A stretch of 53,886 nt of DNA from Tissierellia bacterium (lineage in GTDB: Bacteria; Bacillota; Clostridia; Tissierellales; Sedimentibacteraceae): assembly GCA_028709465.1 (NCBI GenBank), contig JAQVWY010000011.1, positions 1 to 53,886 of the forward strand. Direction: 5' to 3'. Shown piece after piece: positions 27,949 to 36,498 of this stretch. Within the stretch, counting starts at the first letter, position 1. Each line of letters begins with the position of its first letter. A program made the translations under genes and the position numbers. The notes beneath the pieces are model-generated. The model was not told where the DNA came from. It was given only the letters and a program-made list of their open reading frames with translations, and ran no database searches.

Positions 27949-28305
27949 CTATTTTTGTACTCTTACACCTTGTACAAAAATATTCACTTTCTCAACTTGT
28001 ACTCCTAAAAAAGATTCAACGCTATATTTAACATTAGAAATTACATTTTCTGCTACAACTGAAATTTTAACTCCATATTGAAATACTGCATATAAATCGA
28101 TAATAATTTTTTCTTCAATTGTGCTTACCTTAATTCCCTTAGTCAATTGTTCTCTTTTTAAAAGTTCAAAAAAACCTTCAGTTGCGTTTTTAGAAGCCAT
28201 TCCAACTATCCCATAACATTCCATTGCTGATATTCCAGCTATAGTAGCAATAACTTGATCATCTATAGTAATATTCCCATATTCATTAACTGATTTTATA
28301 GACAT
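27949..28305 (-). CDS. Asp23/Gls24 family envelope-stress protein (YloU)
   Basis: 118 aa, the core length of the Asp23 domain, with no transmembrane helix. Conserved start YGNITIDDQVIATIAGISAMECYGIVGM is visible in part (from residue 9). In Staphylococcus, Asp23 is membrane-associated and linked to cell-wall stress; the YloU type paired with FakA is near universal in Firmicutes and its role is unsettled. A promoter lies 51 bases upstream. Confidence 0.9.
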   Translation of the reverse strand: MSIKSVNEYGNITIDDQVIATIAGISAMECYGIVGMASKNATEGFFELLKREQLTKGIKVSTIEEKIIIDLYAVFQYGVKISVVAENVISNVKYSVESFLGVQVEKVNIFVQGVRVQK

Positions 28306-28355
28306 AACTACCTCCTATATTATTTTTTCATTATATATATTAACTAATTATTACT

Positions 28356-28384
28356 ATTATAACCTGTTAAGCAGTTTTTTACAA
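28356..28384 (-). promoter_or_regulatory. Predicted sigma-A promoter for asp23-fakA-recG
   Basis: Minus strand TTGTAA, 17-base spacer, TATAAT. It drives yloU and probably the co-directional genes after it. Confidence 0.6.
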
Positions 28385-28460
28385 ATAAAATATAGTGTCT
28401 TAAAAATTTAATTGTTTAATCCCAAAACATATAAAATATTATACTAATTAAAATTAATTA

Positions 28461-28489
28461 TTGCAATAAATATATTTTAGTGTTAAAAT
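28461..28489 (+). promoter_or_regulatory. Predicted sigma-A promoter for rpmB
   Basis: TTGCAA, 17-base spacer, TAAAAT, 68 bases before the rpmB start; back-to-back with the promoter at 28356. Confidence 0.6.
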
Positions 28490-28556
28490 TATTAAGCTTG
28501 AAATGATATAAAGAAAATATTTATATATTGCTTTAAATAAATGGAGGTGTAATGAA

Positions 28557-28748
28557 ATGGCAAAGTTTTGTGAAGTTTGTGGTAAAGGTACTGTATCAGG
28601 TAATGTTATAACTCACTCTGATAGAAAAATTAGAAGAACATGGAAACCAAATATTAGAAGAATTAGAGTAGTTGAAAATGGTACTTCTACAAGAAAATCT
28701 GTTTGTACAAGATGTCTTAGATCTGGAAATGTACAACGTGCAATATAA
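28557..28748 (+). CDS. rpmB: 50S ribosomal protein L28
   Basis: 63 aa, SD GGAGGTG. Matches L28: CEVCGKGTVSGN, HSDRKIRRTWKPNIRRIR. Two CxxC pairs (C5/C8 and C52/C55, CTRCL) form the zinc ribbon of the 'C+' form of L28, so it should be the zinc-bound version. It is on the opposite strand to the flanking genes, also the case in Bacillus relative to yloU. Followed by a terminator. Confidence 0.97.
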   Translation: MAKFCEVCGKGTVSGNVITHSDRKIRRTWKPNIRRIRVVENGTSTRKSVCTRCLRSGNVQRAI

Positions 28749-28760
28749 AATTTGCATTAA

Positions 28761-28792
28761 TAATAATGGCTGTTTATGCCATTATTTTTTTT
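28761..28792 (+). terminator. rpmB terminator
   Basis: AATAATGGC - TGTTTA(T) - GCCATTATT followed by TTTTTTT. Classical rho-independent terminator right after rpmB. Confidence 0.9.
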
Positions 28793-28807
28793 AAAGTATT
28801 TTTATAT

Positions 28808-28996
28808 CTATAATAATTTAAATAATGTGCAGCCGAGAACAACAAGCAAGAGACCTAATATCAAAAGCCATATTTTTAATGGCAATATTTGAACAACAAT
28901 AATTGCACCAATTACTGCAATCATCATACCTATTATTTCAGTATATTTAAATTTTTTCTTATTATTGCATTTCTTTTTAGAATTGAAATAATTCAT
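28808..28996 (-). CDS. Small two-helix membrane protein of unknown function
   Basis: 62 aa with a very good SD (GGAGGTAATT before ATG), which supports a real gene. A basic N-terminus (KKKCNNKKKFK) is followed by two hydrophobic segments (about 22-38 and 42-60), predicted to form a helical hairpin with the N-terminus inside. No family recognised. It stands alone between rpmB and the ABC transporter. Confidence 0.6.
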   Translation of the reverse strand: MNYFNSKKKCNNKKKFKYTEIIGMMIAVIGAIIVVQILPLKIWLLILGLLLVVLGCTLFKLL

Positions 28997-29101
28997 AATT
29001 ACCTCCGGGAAACGATTGTTAAAGAAATGGATTTTACGATTGATTAGTAATTATTTTATTAAATATTATAATCCATTTATACATGATATTCAAAGACATG
29101 C

Positions 29102-29142
29102 AAAAAGATACAAAAATATTTATTTATTTTTGTATCTTTTTT
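29102..29142. terminator. Bidirectional terminator at the end of the lysine transporter operon
   Basis: AAAAAGATACAAAAATA and TATTTTTGTATCTTTTTT form an AT-rich but long (about 16 bp) hairpin. It ends the minus-strand ABC operon. Confidence 0.75.
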
Positions 29143-29153
29143 ATTAAAGTCTA

Positions 29154-29894
29154 TTATTCTCTTAAAATTCTTGATAAAAATTCCCTCGTTCTTTGCTGTT
29201 TCGGTGATGTAAAAATAACTTTTGGTGAATCATCCTCAACTATTAAACCTTTGTCCATAAAGACAACACGATTAGCAACATCTCTTGCAAAGGTCATTTC
29301 ATGAGTAACCACTATCATTGTCAAGCCTTCATTAGCAAGCTTCTTCATTACCTCCAACACTTCTCCAACCATTTCTGGGTCTAGTGCAGATGTAGGTTCA
29401 TCAAACAACAGCACTTCTGTATCCATAGATAATCCCCGAGCAATTGCAACACGTTGTTTTTGACCGCCTGATATTTGTTTAGGCTTTGCATTAATGTATT
29501 GAAGCATTCCTACCTTATCAAGATAATTTTTTGCGATTTCTTCACTTTCTTTTCTATTTCGTTTAAGAACTTTCATTTGTCCTACTACACAATTTTCAAG
29601 AACAGTCATGTTATTAAATAAATTAAATTGCTGAAAAACCATTCCCACTTTAGTACGGTATTGAGAAAGGGACATGCTACCATTTTGTATATTGTTGTTA
29701 CGATATATTATTTCACCGCTTGTGGGTATTTCTAATAAGTTAATGCATCTTAACAATGTGCTTTTTCCTGAACCAGAAGATCCAATTATAGCAACAACTT
29801 CACCCTTGTTTGCAGTAAAGTTTATATCTTTTAAAACTTCATTGTTACCAAATTTCTTTTCTAAATGCTTTATTTCAATTATTGTTTCTGCCAT
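29154..29894 (-). CDS. Polar amino acid ABC transporter, ATP-binding protein (predicted lysine)
   Basis: 246 aa. Walker [11 protein letters not shown] loop VFQQFNLF, signature [15 protein letters not shown], Walker [14 protein letters not shown] and the switch His in VVTHEMTFA. GlnQ/HisP-like subfamily for polar amino acids. Its start overlaps the permease stop by one base (TAATG), so translation is coupled. Operon order is binding protein-permease-ATPase under the lysine riboswitch at about 31.9-32.1 kb, which is the reason for proposing lysine. Confidence 0.93.
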   Translation of the reverse strand: MAETIIEIKHLEKKFGNNEVLKDINFTANKGEVVAIIGSSGSGKSTLLRCINLLEIPTSGEIIYRNNNIQNGSMSLSQYRTKVGMVFQQFNLFNNMTVLENCVVGQMKVLKRNRKESEEIAKNYLDKVGMLQYINAKPKQISGGQKQRVAIARGLSMDTEVLLFDEPTSALDPEMVGEVLEVMKKLANEGLTMIVVTHEMTFARDVANRVVFMDKGLIVEDDSPKVIFTSPKQQRTREFLSRILRE

Positions 29895-30679
29895 TATTTT
29901 TCACCTCCATCATTTTTATGGACATGAATAACTGCACTACTATTACTTTGAGAACCGTGTATTATAAATTCATTAGGTCCATCCATATATTTCTCTAATA
30001 ATCCTAATATTTTAGTTACAGTAAATGTCAATATCAAATAAATACATGCTGTAATAAAGAATACCTCGAAATATTTAAGATAAGTTCCAGCTGCAGATTT
30101 TGACATAAAAAATAATTCAGCAACCGATATAACATTTAATACAGAACTGTCTTTAATATTTACCACAAATTCATTACCAATTGAAGGAATTATATTACGA
30201 ACAGCTTGAGGCAAAACAACACTAGTCATTGTTTGCCAATGTGTCATACCAATTGAATAAGCACCTTCAGTTTGTCCTCTATCAACTGATATGATACCGC
30301 CTCTAATAATTTCTGCCATATAAGCTCCAGTATTAAAAGAAACGATTAAAATAGCTGCAGTCATAGCAGGAATATCAATATTAAAATATTGCAATGCACC
30401 ATAATAAACAATCATTGATTGAACAATCATTGGTGTACCTCTAACTACTTCCACATAAACCCCTAATAAAAATTGTAGAATTTTTAATAATATCTTTTTT
30501 ATGAGAAAACCATTCTTCAATATTGGAATTGTACGTGCAATAGCAATTAAAAGACCTATTAGAAATCCTAATATGGTACCAGTTATTGCAATTATTACTG
30601 TATTAACTGTTCCTTGTATGAATAAGTCTCCATATTCATTTAATAAAAATATAACCCAGCCAAAAAATGTATCAGGCAT
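29894..30679 (-). CDS. Polar amino acid ABC transporter, permease (predicted lysine)
   Basis: 261 aa. HisM/GlnP-type membrane subunit with about five hydrophobic helices; conserved [10 protein letters not shown] and the ATPase-contact EAA loop [21 protein letters not shown] (from residue 138 on, abbreviated here). A short hydrophilic C-terminal tail (about 25 residues, Ser/His-rich) is longer than usual. 23 bases after the binding-protein gene. Confidence 0.92.
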   Translation of the reverse strand: MPDTFFGWVIFLLNEYGDLFIQGTVNTVIIAITGTILGFLIGLLIAIARTIPILKNGFLIKKILLKILQFLLGVYVEVVRGTPMIVQSMIVYYGALQYFNIDIPAMTAAILIVSFNTGAYMAEIIRGGIISVDRGQTEGAYSIGMTHWQTMTSVVLPQAVRNIIPSIGNEFVVNIKDSSVLNVISVAELFFMSKSAAGTYLKYFEVFFITACIYLILTFTVTKILGLLEKYMDGPNEFIIHGSQSNSSAVIHVHKNDGGEK

Positions 30680-30702
30680 AACTAACTCCTAACTTTTACT
30701 TT

Positions 30703-31545
30703 TTATTGTTGTAATGGTTGATTAGCTACAGCTTCATCCATTAATGTTTGTCGTTCTTCCTCTGATATACCCTTTAATATTTCATTTATTTGCTCCTTAA
30801 ATTCACTATCTTTTTTCAAACCAACTGCAATAGCTACATCCTCAGGAGATGCTTCAAATCCATTACCTTCTTCGAAAGATACAAATGTTAAATCTGGATT
30901 AGAAGCTACTGCTGATACAGCACCAGGCCTTTCAGATACATATCCATCAATTTTTCCTGATTCTAATGCAACAATCATTGCAGGAAAGTTTTCAAGAGCA
31001 TTTTGTTTTTTAACATTTGGAATTTGGTCTATTACTGAATAATGAAAAGTATTTAACTGACCAGTTATTTTTGAATTTGCAAAATCTTCTAAAGATTTTG
31101 CATTAGCATATGCTCCATCTTTTTTTACAACGACTACCAAATCACTTTCATAATAAGGATCTGTAAAGTCTATTGTTAAAGCACGTTCAGCAGTTGGGCT
31201 CATTCCAGCGATAATGGCATCTATTTTGCCAGAATTTACTGCAGGTGTTAAACCATCCCATTCAGTTTTTACTATTACTAATTCACGTCCAAGACCTTCT
31301 GCAATTTTTTTTGCAATTTGAACGTCATATCCATCAGCATAACCACCGCTTGGAATTGGAACAGAATCTTCAGTTTCTTCTGATTGTGTCCAGTTAAATG
31401 GCGCATAATTACATTCTAAACCAACTCTAAATTCTTTAGCTCCTTCAGCTTCATTTGGATTTTCATTCTTTGCTTCATCATTAGAGCAAGCAGTTAAAGT
31501 AAAGGCTAATATTATAGCTAACATAAGTGATAATAATTTTTTCAT
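30703..31545 (-). CDS. Polar amino acid ABC transporter, substrate-binding lipoprotein (predicted lysine)
   Basis: 280 aa from the ATG with GAGGAG 8 bases upstream; a longer frame from 31590 has no SD and would hide the signal peptide. Signal peptide MKKLLSLMLAI then LTAC with Cys20 lipidated. The family-3 solute-binding fold is clear: FRVGLECNYAPFNW, GYDVQIAKKIAEGL, WDGLTPAVNSGKIDAIIAGM and the SPTAERALTIDFTDPYY region. Ligand preference cannot be read from the protein, but the leader carries a lysine riboswitch, so lysine is predicted. The 5' leader is about 620 nt. Confidence 0.93.
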   Translation of the reverse strand: MKKLLSLMLAIILAFTLTACSNDEAKNENPNEAEGAKEFRVGLECNYAPFNWTQSEETEDSVPIPSGGYADGYDVQIAKKIAEGLGRELVIVKTEWDGLTPAVNSGKIDAIIAGMSPTAERALTIDFTDPYYESDLVVVVKKDGAYANAKSLEDFANSKITGQLNTFHYSVIDQIPNVKKQNALENFPAMIVALESGKIDGYVSERPGAVSAVASNPDLTFVSFEEGNGFEASPEDVAIAVGLKKDSEFKEQINEILKGISEEERQTLMDEAVANQPLQQ

Positions 31546-31597
31546 TTCAATTTCTCCTCTTTTGTTATTAATTAAATTTTTTCTATTCATTGCGTTT

Positions 31598-31888
31598 GAT
31601 CTATCGTTATTTTTGATTCTCTAATAAGTGTTTTTTGTTGATAGGCTCGCAGTTTCCCCTCACCATTTTTTATGATCCTTATGATCCTTACGTCGCAAAA
31701 AATGGAAATTCATTGCCTTTAATTTACCATCCATTTTTGTTTCGCTAATGCTCGCAACAATGGGGTTAGGGCATAGCAGGCTTCATCTCCAATTTGTTCA
31801 CTCCCTCTAGTCGTGCAAATTGGGATTTCACTGCATAAGACCTACCGCTATTTTTCAGAAAAAAGACTCTGAAAATTAGGGTTAGGGC
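31598..31888. repeat. Palindromic repeat locus 3: cluster of five hairpins
   Basis: Five tandem palindromic units between the riboswitch terminator and the binding-protein gene: about 31598-31648 (CTATC/GATAG, decayed), 31663-31705 (CCATTTTTT / AAAAAATGG with loop ...CCTTACGTCGC and an internal ATGATCCTT duplication), 31726-31772 (GTTAGGG end), 31781-31830 (TCTCCAATTT / AAATTGGGA) and 31841-31886 (CCTACC ... TTTTTCAGA / TCTGAAAA ... GGTTAGG). Loops are conserved, stems differ. Confidence 0.7.
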
Positions 31889-31891
31889 TAT

Positions 31892-31926
31892 AAAAAAGCA
31901 GCCAAGAGCATAAACTCTTAGCTGCT
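31892..31926 (-). terminator. Expression-platform terminator of the lysine riboswitch
   Basis: Minus strand AGCAGCTAAGAG - TTTATG - CTCTTGGCTGCT followed by TTTTTT: a 12-bp stem (one mismatch) and U6. Formed when lysine is bound, ending transcription before the transporter genes. Confidence 0.9.
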
Positions 31927-31953
31927 GTAAATACAAAAAGCATTCCCTCAACT

Positions 31954-32122
31954 CAAGATAGCTCTCCACAATAAATAATTGTGACAGTCAAAAAAATATT
32001 CTTTCTTTAACCAGCATATCGCTTCTCAAACAACGACACACTTCGGCGGTCTACCCTTTCGAATACATTTAAGCCCTTTGAGTGGCAATGTATGTTACTA
32101 ATGAATCCCGCGCCTCTACCTG
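31954..32122 (-). promoter_or_regulatory. Lysine riboswitch (L-box) aptamer
   Basis: The minus strand carries the L-box signature in the right order: GGTAGAGGCGCG (32109-32120), TTAGTAAC, AAAGGG and AAGGGTAGACCGCCGAAGTG, then ACTGTCACAA ... TTGTGGAGAGCTATC. GGTAG pairs with CTATC to close P1. The same blocks occur in the Bacillus lysC leader. It is followed by a terminator and the amino acid ABC operon, so high lysine should switch off uptake. The exact 5' boundary (to about 32145) is uncertain. Confidence 0.92.
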
Positions 32123-32171
32123 CATTGGTTAGGCACCAACACAAATTTATTTAATTTTTGTTACTTGTTGA

Positions 32172-32200
32172 AGTATATATTAAAAAACATAATATGTCAA
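32172..32200 (-). promoter_or_regulatory. Predicted sigma-A promoter of the riboswitch-transporter operon
   Basis: Minus strand TTGACA, 17-base spacer, TATACT: near-perfect consensus. Start of transcription near 32165, some 45 bases before the L-box core. Confidence 0.8.
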
Positions 32201-32305
32201 TAGCAATTCACTAATTTGTTAAATGAGTTTTTACTTACTTCAATTGACAAAGTAAATACAACTTAATCAAATCGGGGTAGTTGCATTTAGTCTGATAAGA
32301 ATAAT

Positions 32306-33835
32306 TTACTCTAAACCTAAATCTTTAATAAGGTCATCTTTCTTTTCAGATAAATTCAATTCATCAATTAATTTAACTAAATTATCATAAGTATTATCAT
32401 TGTTAGGGATAACGTCATTACCCATGTAATTTATTTCATTAAATATATGATTATCTCCTACTCTTACTGCTATATAATAAGTTTTATCGGAATTAAATGT
32501 TCCAAATCCATCGTAACAGTCGTCATCGATATATTTAACATATTTATATAGTTTGCAACCTTTATAATCAGCCTGCCATGGGCCTTTCATATAATCAGTA
32601 TATACAGCATCTTCGTGAACATATTCTACATTTAATTCATCTATATACATACTTAATGTAAATATATCTTTAACGTTTATAATCTCTATACTTATGCTTT
32701 TTTCTCCCTTTGTATAAAGCAACTTCACATTATTATATTGGCTTATATCTCTTGGTAAAATAGTATGGCGAGGTTCATCTTTATCTTCAGCAAATCCACT
32801 ATCAGTATTGACAATCATTGCCTCAACAAAATAATAATCACCTATTTGCCATGGAACAATTATTTCAGGATAATAGATATATAATTCCATTGCATTTATA
32901 GGACGATTGCCAGTAATTTCTATATCCCTCCTGTTTTTATAATCAATTATGTATTTTTCATCAAAAGATAAATTAAGGTTGCTGTATATTTGTTTCAATA
33001 TATCATTTCTTATCCTATAATAATCCTGTAGCTTCAAATTTTCTTCTTTTATTAGTTCTTCATCTTTTTCTTCCTTTTCATTTTCATCAAATATAATTTC
33101 ATTATTAATAATTCTACCAGTTCTATGTCTTGGAATGAATATTTTACTAAATTCGTATTCAACTGTTTCAAGTTTTTCCGTCAGCTCAAGCAATTTTTGT
33201 TCTTTCTGCCTTTTGTCCTCTTCTTCAGATAAAAATTCAATTTTTCTTATGTCCTCTATGATTTCACCATAACCATAGAAACGCATAAAAGATATTTTAC
33301 CTTCTTCACTACATTGAGCACTTCCTGTTATTTCACCATTTATTCTATCATATTTATTTTTACCATAGTTTAAAAAAACAACAAAACTATAGCCGATTGG
33401 ATCATTATCATTTTTTTTAACTTCAACTTCATCAACTTCAATATCATATCCATATCTAGCAATTATATAAGAATTAGGTAAAGCATAATTATTAACAAAT
33501 GAATTATACCAATTTTTAGTAAAATAATCCCCATAGATTTCCCTAAATTTCTTATCTAATAATGTATCTTTTGAAACATTATGTTTTTCAACGTTTTCCC
33601 CAATAATAGAAACTTCCTCATCTAATTTCATTTTTTCTAAAAGGTAAATAATTTCTTCATTGGGACATGTAAATGCATTTTTAAGAACAGTTTGTATAGC
33701 TTCTACATTATTATCGGATTGTGACAAGTCTGAACCTATTTGAGATAAGTTATTGCATCCAATTAATAACATCAAAAGTAATAAGGACAATAAAAAAGTC
33801 AATATTCTTAACCTAAATCCAAATTTAAATACCAA
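32306..33835 (-). CDS. Lipoprotein of unknown function
   Basis: About 509 aa. A TTG start at 33835, 5 bases after AGGGGTG, is preferred; an ATG five codons upstream lacks an SD. The N-terminus is basic, then a long Leu-rich helix and LLIGCNN, so Cys27 is a predicted lipidated residue. The rest is acidic and lacks a family I recognise; the centre (about 200-300) has a Glu/Lys-rich helical stretch, and the C-terminal half looks like beta-rich extracellular domain. Begins with an NVEAIQTVLKNAFTCP segment, which suggests a DUF4829/NTF2-like start, but this is weak. Stands alone between asnS and the lysine operon. Confidence 0.7.
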   Translation of the reverse strand: MVFKFGFRLRILTFLLSLLLLMLLIGCNNLSQIGSDLSQSDNNVEAIQTVLKNAFTCPNEEIIYLLEKMKLDEEVSIIGENVEKHNVSKDTLLDKKFREIYGDYFTKNWYNSFVNNYALPNSYIIARYGYDIEVDEVEVKKNDNDPIGYSFVVFLNYGKNKYDRINGEITGSAQCSEEGKISFMRFYGYGEIIEDIRKIEFLSEEEDKRQKEQKLLELTEKLETVEYEFSKIFIPRHRTGRIINNEIIFDENEKEEKDEELIKEENLKLQDYYRIRNDILKQIYSNLNLSFDEKYIIDYKNRRDIEITGNRPINAMELYIYYPEIIVPWQIGDYYFVEAMIVNTDSGFAEDKDEPRHTILPRDISQYNNVKLLYTKGEKSISIEIINVKDIFTLSMYIDELNVEYVHEDAVYTDYMKGPWQADYKGCKLYKYVKYIDDDCYDGFGTFNSDKTYYIAVRVGDNHIFNEINYMGNDVIPNNDNTYDNLVKLIDELNLSEKKDDLIKDLGLE

Positions 33836-33905
33836 AAAATCACCCCTCATTTTATAACATATAGTAAATATACTAGTATAATTACTATAGCATAAAATAC
33901 CAAAT

Positions 33906-33945
33906 AAAAAAAGAGCTATCTCCGACCTATATGATAGCTCTTTTT
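33906..33945. terminator. asnS terminator (bidirectional)
   Basis: AAAAAGAGCTATC and GATAGCTCTTTTT form a 13-bp stem 12 bases after the asnS stop. Confidence 0.85.
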
Positions 33946-33957
33946 CATTCGCACTAA

Positions 33958-35346
33958 TTAAAACTCTGCATTATTTGGTGTTCTTGGAAATGGTAGTACG
34001 TCTCTTATATTTCCCATACCTGTTAAGTACATGAGCATTCTTTCAAATCCTAGACCGTATCCAGAGTGTTTAACTCCGCCATATTTTCTTAAATCTAAAT
34101 ACCACCACATTTCTTCCTTTGGTACACCCATTTCATCCATTCTTTTTTCTAGCATATCTAATCTTTCTTCCCTTTGGCTTCCTCCAATTAACTCTCCAAT
34201 GCCAGGTACTAAAAGATCAGCTGCTGCAACTGTTTTATTATCATCATTCATACGCATATAAAATGCTTTTATATCCTTTGGATAATTAGTAACAAAAACT
34301 GGTTTACCAAATATTGTTTCTGCTAAATATCTTTCATGTTCTGTTTGAATATCTATACCCCATTCAACCTTATAATCAAAGTTATCATTGTTTTTCTTAA
34401 GTATTTCAATAGCATCAGTGTATGTTATTCTTCCAAATTCTGAGTTTACAACATTTTCAAGTCTTGCAAATAAACCTTTATCTACAAAATTATTGAAAAA
34501 TTCCATTTCTTCTTTGCCATTTTCTAAAACATAATTAATTATATATTTAACCATATCTTCAGCAAGCTGCATATTATCGTCTAAATCAGCAAAAGCAATT
34601 TCTGGTTCTATCATCCAAAATTCTGATGCATGTCTAGTTGTATTTGAATTTTCTGCTCTAAAAGTAGGCCCAAATGTATAAGTATTTTTAAATGCAAGTG
34701 CAAATATTTCAGCTTCTAATTGTCCGCTTACTGTTAGGTTAGCAGATTTTCCAAAAAAATCTTTTGTAAAATCAACTTTTCCATCTTTCTTTTCTAAATT
34801 GTCCAAATCAAGGGATGTAACTCTAAACATTTCTCCTGCACCTTCTGCATCACTAGCTGTTATAATTGGTGTATGAGCATAAACGAATCCTCTTTCATTG
34901 AAAAATTTGTGAATTGCAAAGGCTGCTAAAGATCTAACTCTAAATACTGCTGAAAAAGTATTTGTTCTGGGTCTTAAATGTGCTATTGTCCTTAAATATT
35001 CCATTGAATGTCTTTTTTTCTGTAGTGGATAACTAGTTTCTGATGCAGCTTCTAAAGTTATTTCTGTTGCTTTTATTTCAAATAACTGTTTAGCACCAGG
35101 TGTATGTTCTAATTTACCTTTTACAGTAATGGCGCTGCCAGTAGAAAACTTTCTAACTTCCTCGAAATTTTCTAATGTATTTTCAAATACTATCTGAACA
35201 TTTTTCATAAAAGTTCCATCATTTAATTCTATAAAACCAAAATTTTTAGAATCTCTAATTGTCCTTATCCATCCTTCTACAACTACTTCCTTGTCGTAGT
35301 ATTTTTCTGGAGATTTAAACAAATCTCTAAAATCAATTGCTTTCAT
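33958..35346 (-). CDS. asnS: Asparaginyl-tRNA synthetase
   Basis: 462 aa, the usual length. Class IIb synthetase charging tRNA-Asn. N-terminal OB-fold anticodon-binding domain ([20 protein letters not shown], from residue 21); class II motif 2 [21 protein letters not shown] (loop region about 225-245) and motif 3 [16 protein letters not shown] at the end. AsnRS rather than AspRS is supported by length, the absence of the GAD insertion domain and the Asn-type T-box leader. SD AGGAGG-like GGAGG before ATG. Confidence 0.96.
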   Translation of the reverse strand: MKAIDFRDLFKSPEKYYDKEVVVEGWIRTIRDSKNFGFIELNDGTFMKNVQIVFENTLENFEEVRKFSTGSAITVKGKLEHTPGAKQLFEIKATEITLEAASETSYPLQKKRHSMEYLRTIAHLRPRTNTFSAVFRVRSLAAFAIHKFFNERGFVYAHTPIITASDAEGAGEMFRVTSLDLDNLEKKDGKVDFTKDFFGKSANLTVSGQLEAEIFALAFKNTYTFGPTFRAENSNTTRHASEFWMIEPEIAFADLDDNMQLAEDMVKYIINYVLENGKEEMEFFNNFVDKGLFARLENVVNSEFGRITYTDAIEILKKNNDNFDYKVEWGIDIQTEHERYLAETIFGKPVFVTNYPKDIKAFYMRMNDDNKTVAAADLLVPGIGELIGGSQREERLDMLEKRMDEMGVPKEEMWWYLDLRKYGGVKHSGYGLGFERMLMYLTGMGNIRDVLPFPRTPNNAEF

Positions 35347-35449
35347 TTTTCCTCCTGTTTACTTTAATATAATTTAGTACATATGTACATATATCTCTAC
35401 AACAATTTCCACCTTTGATTCTAGTTATAAATGTAGTTCGATACGCAGG

Positions 35450-35556
35450 CTCAATCACCAATTTATTTGCTCCTTTCGTCGCATAAATTGGGATTGAGGA
35501 TGCGGCTGACCTACCAACCATTTTTCAGAAAAAAGACTCTGAAAAATGGGGTTAGG
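35450..35556. repeat. Palindromic repeat locus 4: two tandem hairpins
   Basis: Unit A 35450-35498: outer CTCAATC / GATTGAG, inner CCAATTTA / TAAATTGG, loop TTTGCTCCTTTCGTCGCA. Unit B 35510-35556: outer CCTA / TAGG, asymmetric loop, inner CCATTTTTCAGA / TCTGAAAAATGG, loop AAAAAAGAC. The pair sits between the T-box terminator and asnS. These are the best-preserved copies. Confidence 0.75.
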
Positions 35557-35562
35557 ACAAGC

Positions 35563-35790
35563 AAAAAACCTTTCATCCACAAGGGACGAAAGGTTATATT
35601 CCGCGGTACCACCCAATTTAACAGCATCTACTGTTCACTTAATAATTAACGTTTAAGAAACGTCCAAGCCTACTTTAAAAATTAATTTCGGTTGGCTGTT
35701 CAGGGATGTTCTTCATTATATAACTTTGTAGCAGTCTTACACCGTCACTGCTTCGCTTTAACATCATCATACATTACTCTTCCCATCATT
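35563..35790 (-). promoter_or_regulatory. T-box riboswitch controlling asnS
   Basis: Minus-strand leader with the T-box core AATTGGGTGGTACCGCGG (35600-35617) and a downstream terminator AACCTTTCGTCC / GGATGAAAGGTT plus T6 (35563-35595). Stem I features are present: AGAGTA near the 5' end, GGTGTAAG in the apical part, and GAAGAACATCCC, where AAC is the likely specifier codon (Asn). Uncharged tRNA-Asn would stabilise the antiterminator and turn on asnS. The specifier assignment is inferred from position and the downstream gene. Confidence 0.9.
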
Positions 35791-35816
35791 ACAATTTTAA
35801 CATATTTATTTAATTG

Positions 35817-35845
35817 ATTATAAATCATTAATTAATATTTTGCAA
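35817..35845 (-). promoter_or_regulatory. Predicted sigma-A promoter of the asnS T-box leader
   Basis: Minus strand TTGCAA, 17-base spacer, TATAAT, placing the start of the transcript near 35810, about 20 bases before stem I. Confidence 0.6.
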
Positions 35846-35862
35846 CATTTATTTTAATTATT

Positions 35863-36498
35863 TTAATCCTTTGAAACAAAAACTAATGCATTACCTTTAT
35901 TTAATTTAATAACTCCAACATTCTCGGATATTTCATTGCTTATACATAATGTTGAACCTCTTTCTACAATTACATTGTCTAATGGGTATTTAAAGCCTTC
36001 TAATGTTAAACCCTCTATATTCTCTGTCAATGGTATTATAGAAACATAATAATTTTTTCTAAATGGTATTATCATATTATTTGTAACTATTTGAATAAGG
36101 TTATTATTATCTAAAATTTTAATATTAATATCTTTTTTATAGTATTTTTCTATTAATACCATATTAGCAACCGTATGATCTAATCTTGTACCTGATGCTC
36201 CGATTAAAATTATATCCTTAAATCCCTTTTCTACAGCATGGTTAATTGATAATTCCATATCAGTATAATTTTTTTCTGATGAATATTTAATTATTTCTAT
36301 ATTTTTATCAGCATATTTTCTAAAAACCTTTTGATTTACTGAATCAAAATCGCCAATAATAATATTAGGGCTTATATTAAGAAGCTCCGCCTTATTAAGT
36401 CCCCCATCAGCACAAATAACATATTCAATATTCATATTTTCAGAATAAAATAATTTTGGATCAATATTATTTCCACTACCTAAAATGATTGCTGACAT
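35863..36498 (-). CDS. thiN: Thiamine pyrophosphokinase
   Basis: 211 aa. Transfers pyrophosphate from ATP to thiamine giving TPP. Catalytic-domain motifs CADGGLNKA and IIGDFDSVN (metal Asp), then YTDMELSINHAVEKG and GASGTRLDHTVANM. The C-terminal thiamine-binding beta domain ends the protein (STLCISNEISENVGVIKL region). Overlaps the end of rpe by 19 bases, so expression is coupled; same order as rpe-yloS in Bacillus. Confidence 0.93.
   Translation of the reverse strand: MSAIILGSGNNIDPKLFYSENMNIEYVICADGGLNKAELLNISPNIIIGDFDSVNQKVFRKYADKNIEIIKYSSEKNYTDMELSINHAVEKGFKDIILIGASGTRLDHTVANMVLIEKYYKKDINIKILDNNNLIQIVTNNMIIPFRKNYYVSIIPLTENIEGLTLEGFKYPLDNVIVERGSTLCISNEISENVGVIKLNKGNALVFVSKD

Noticed and set aside
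31598..31888. CRISPR array
   Set aside because: The repeats are palindromes with variable stems and no uniform repeat-spacer spacing, and no cas gene is near.
31766..31969. 67-aa open frame on the minus strand
   Set aside because: It runs through the riboswitch terminator and repeat hairpins; coding is not plausible.
35333..35649. Two short open frames (62 and 60 aa) over the asnS leader
   Set aside because: They cross the palindromic repeats and T-box structures, so the frame is by chance.
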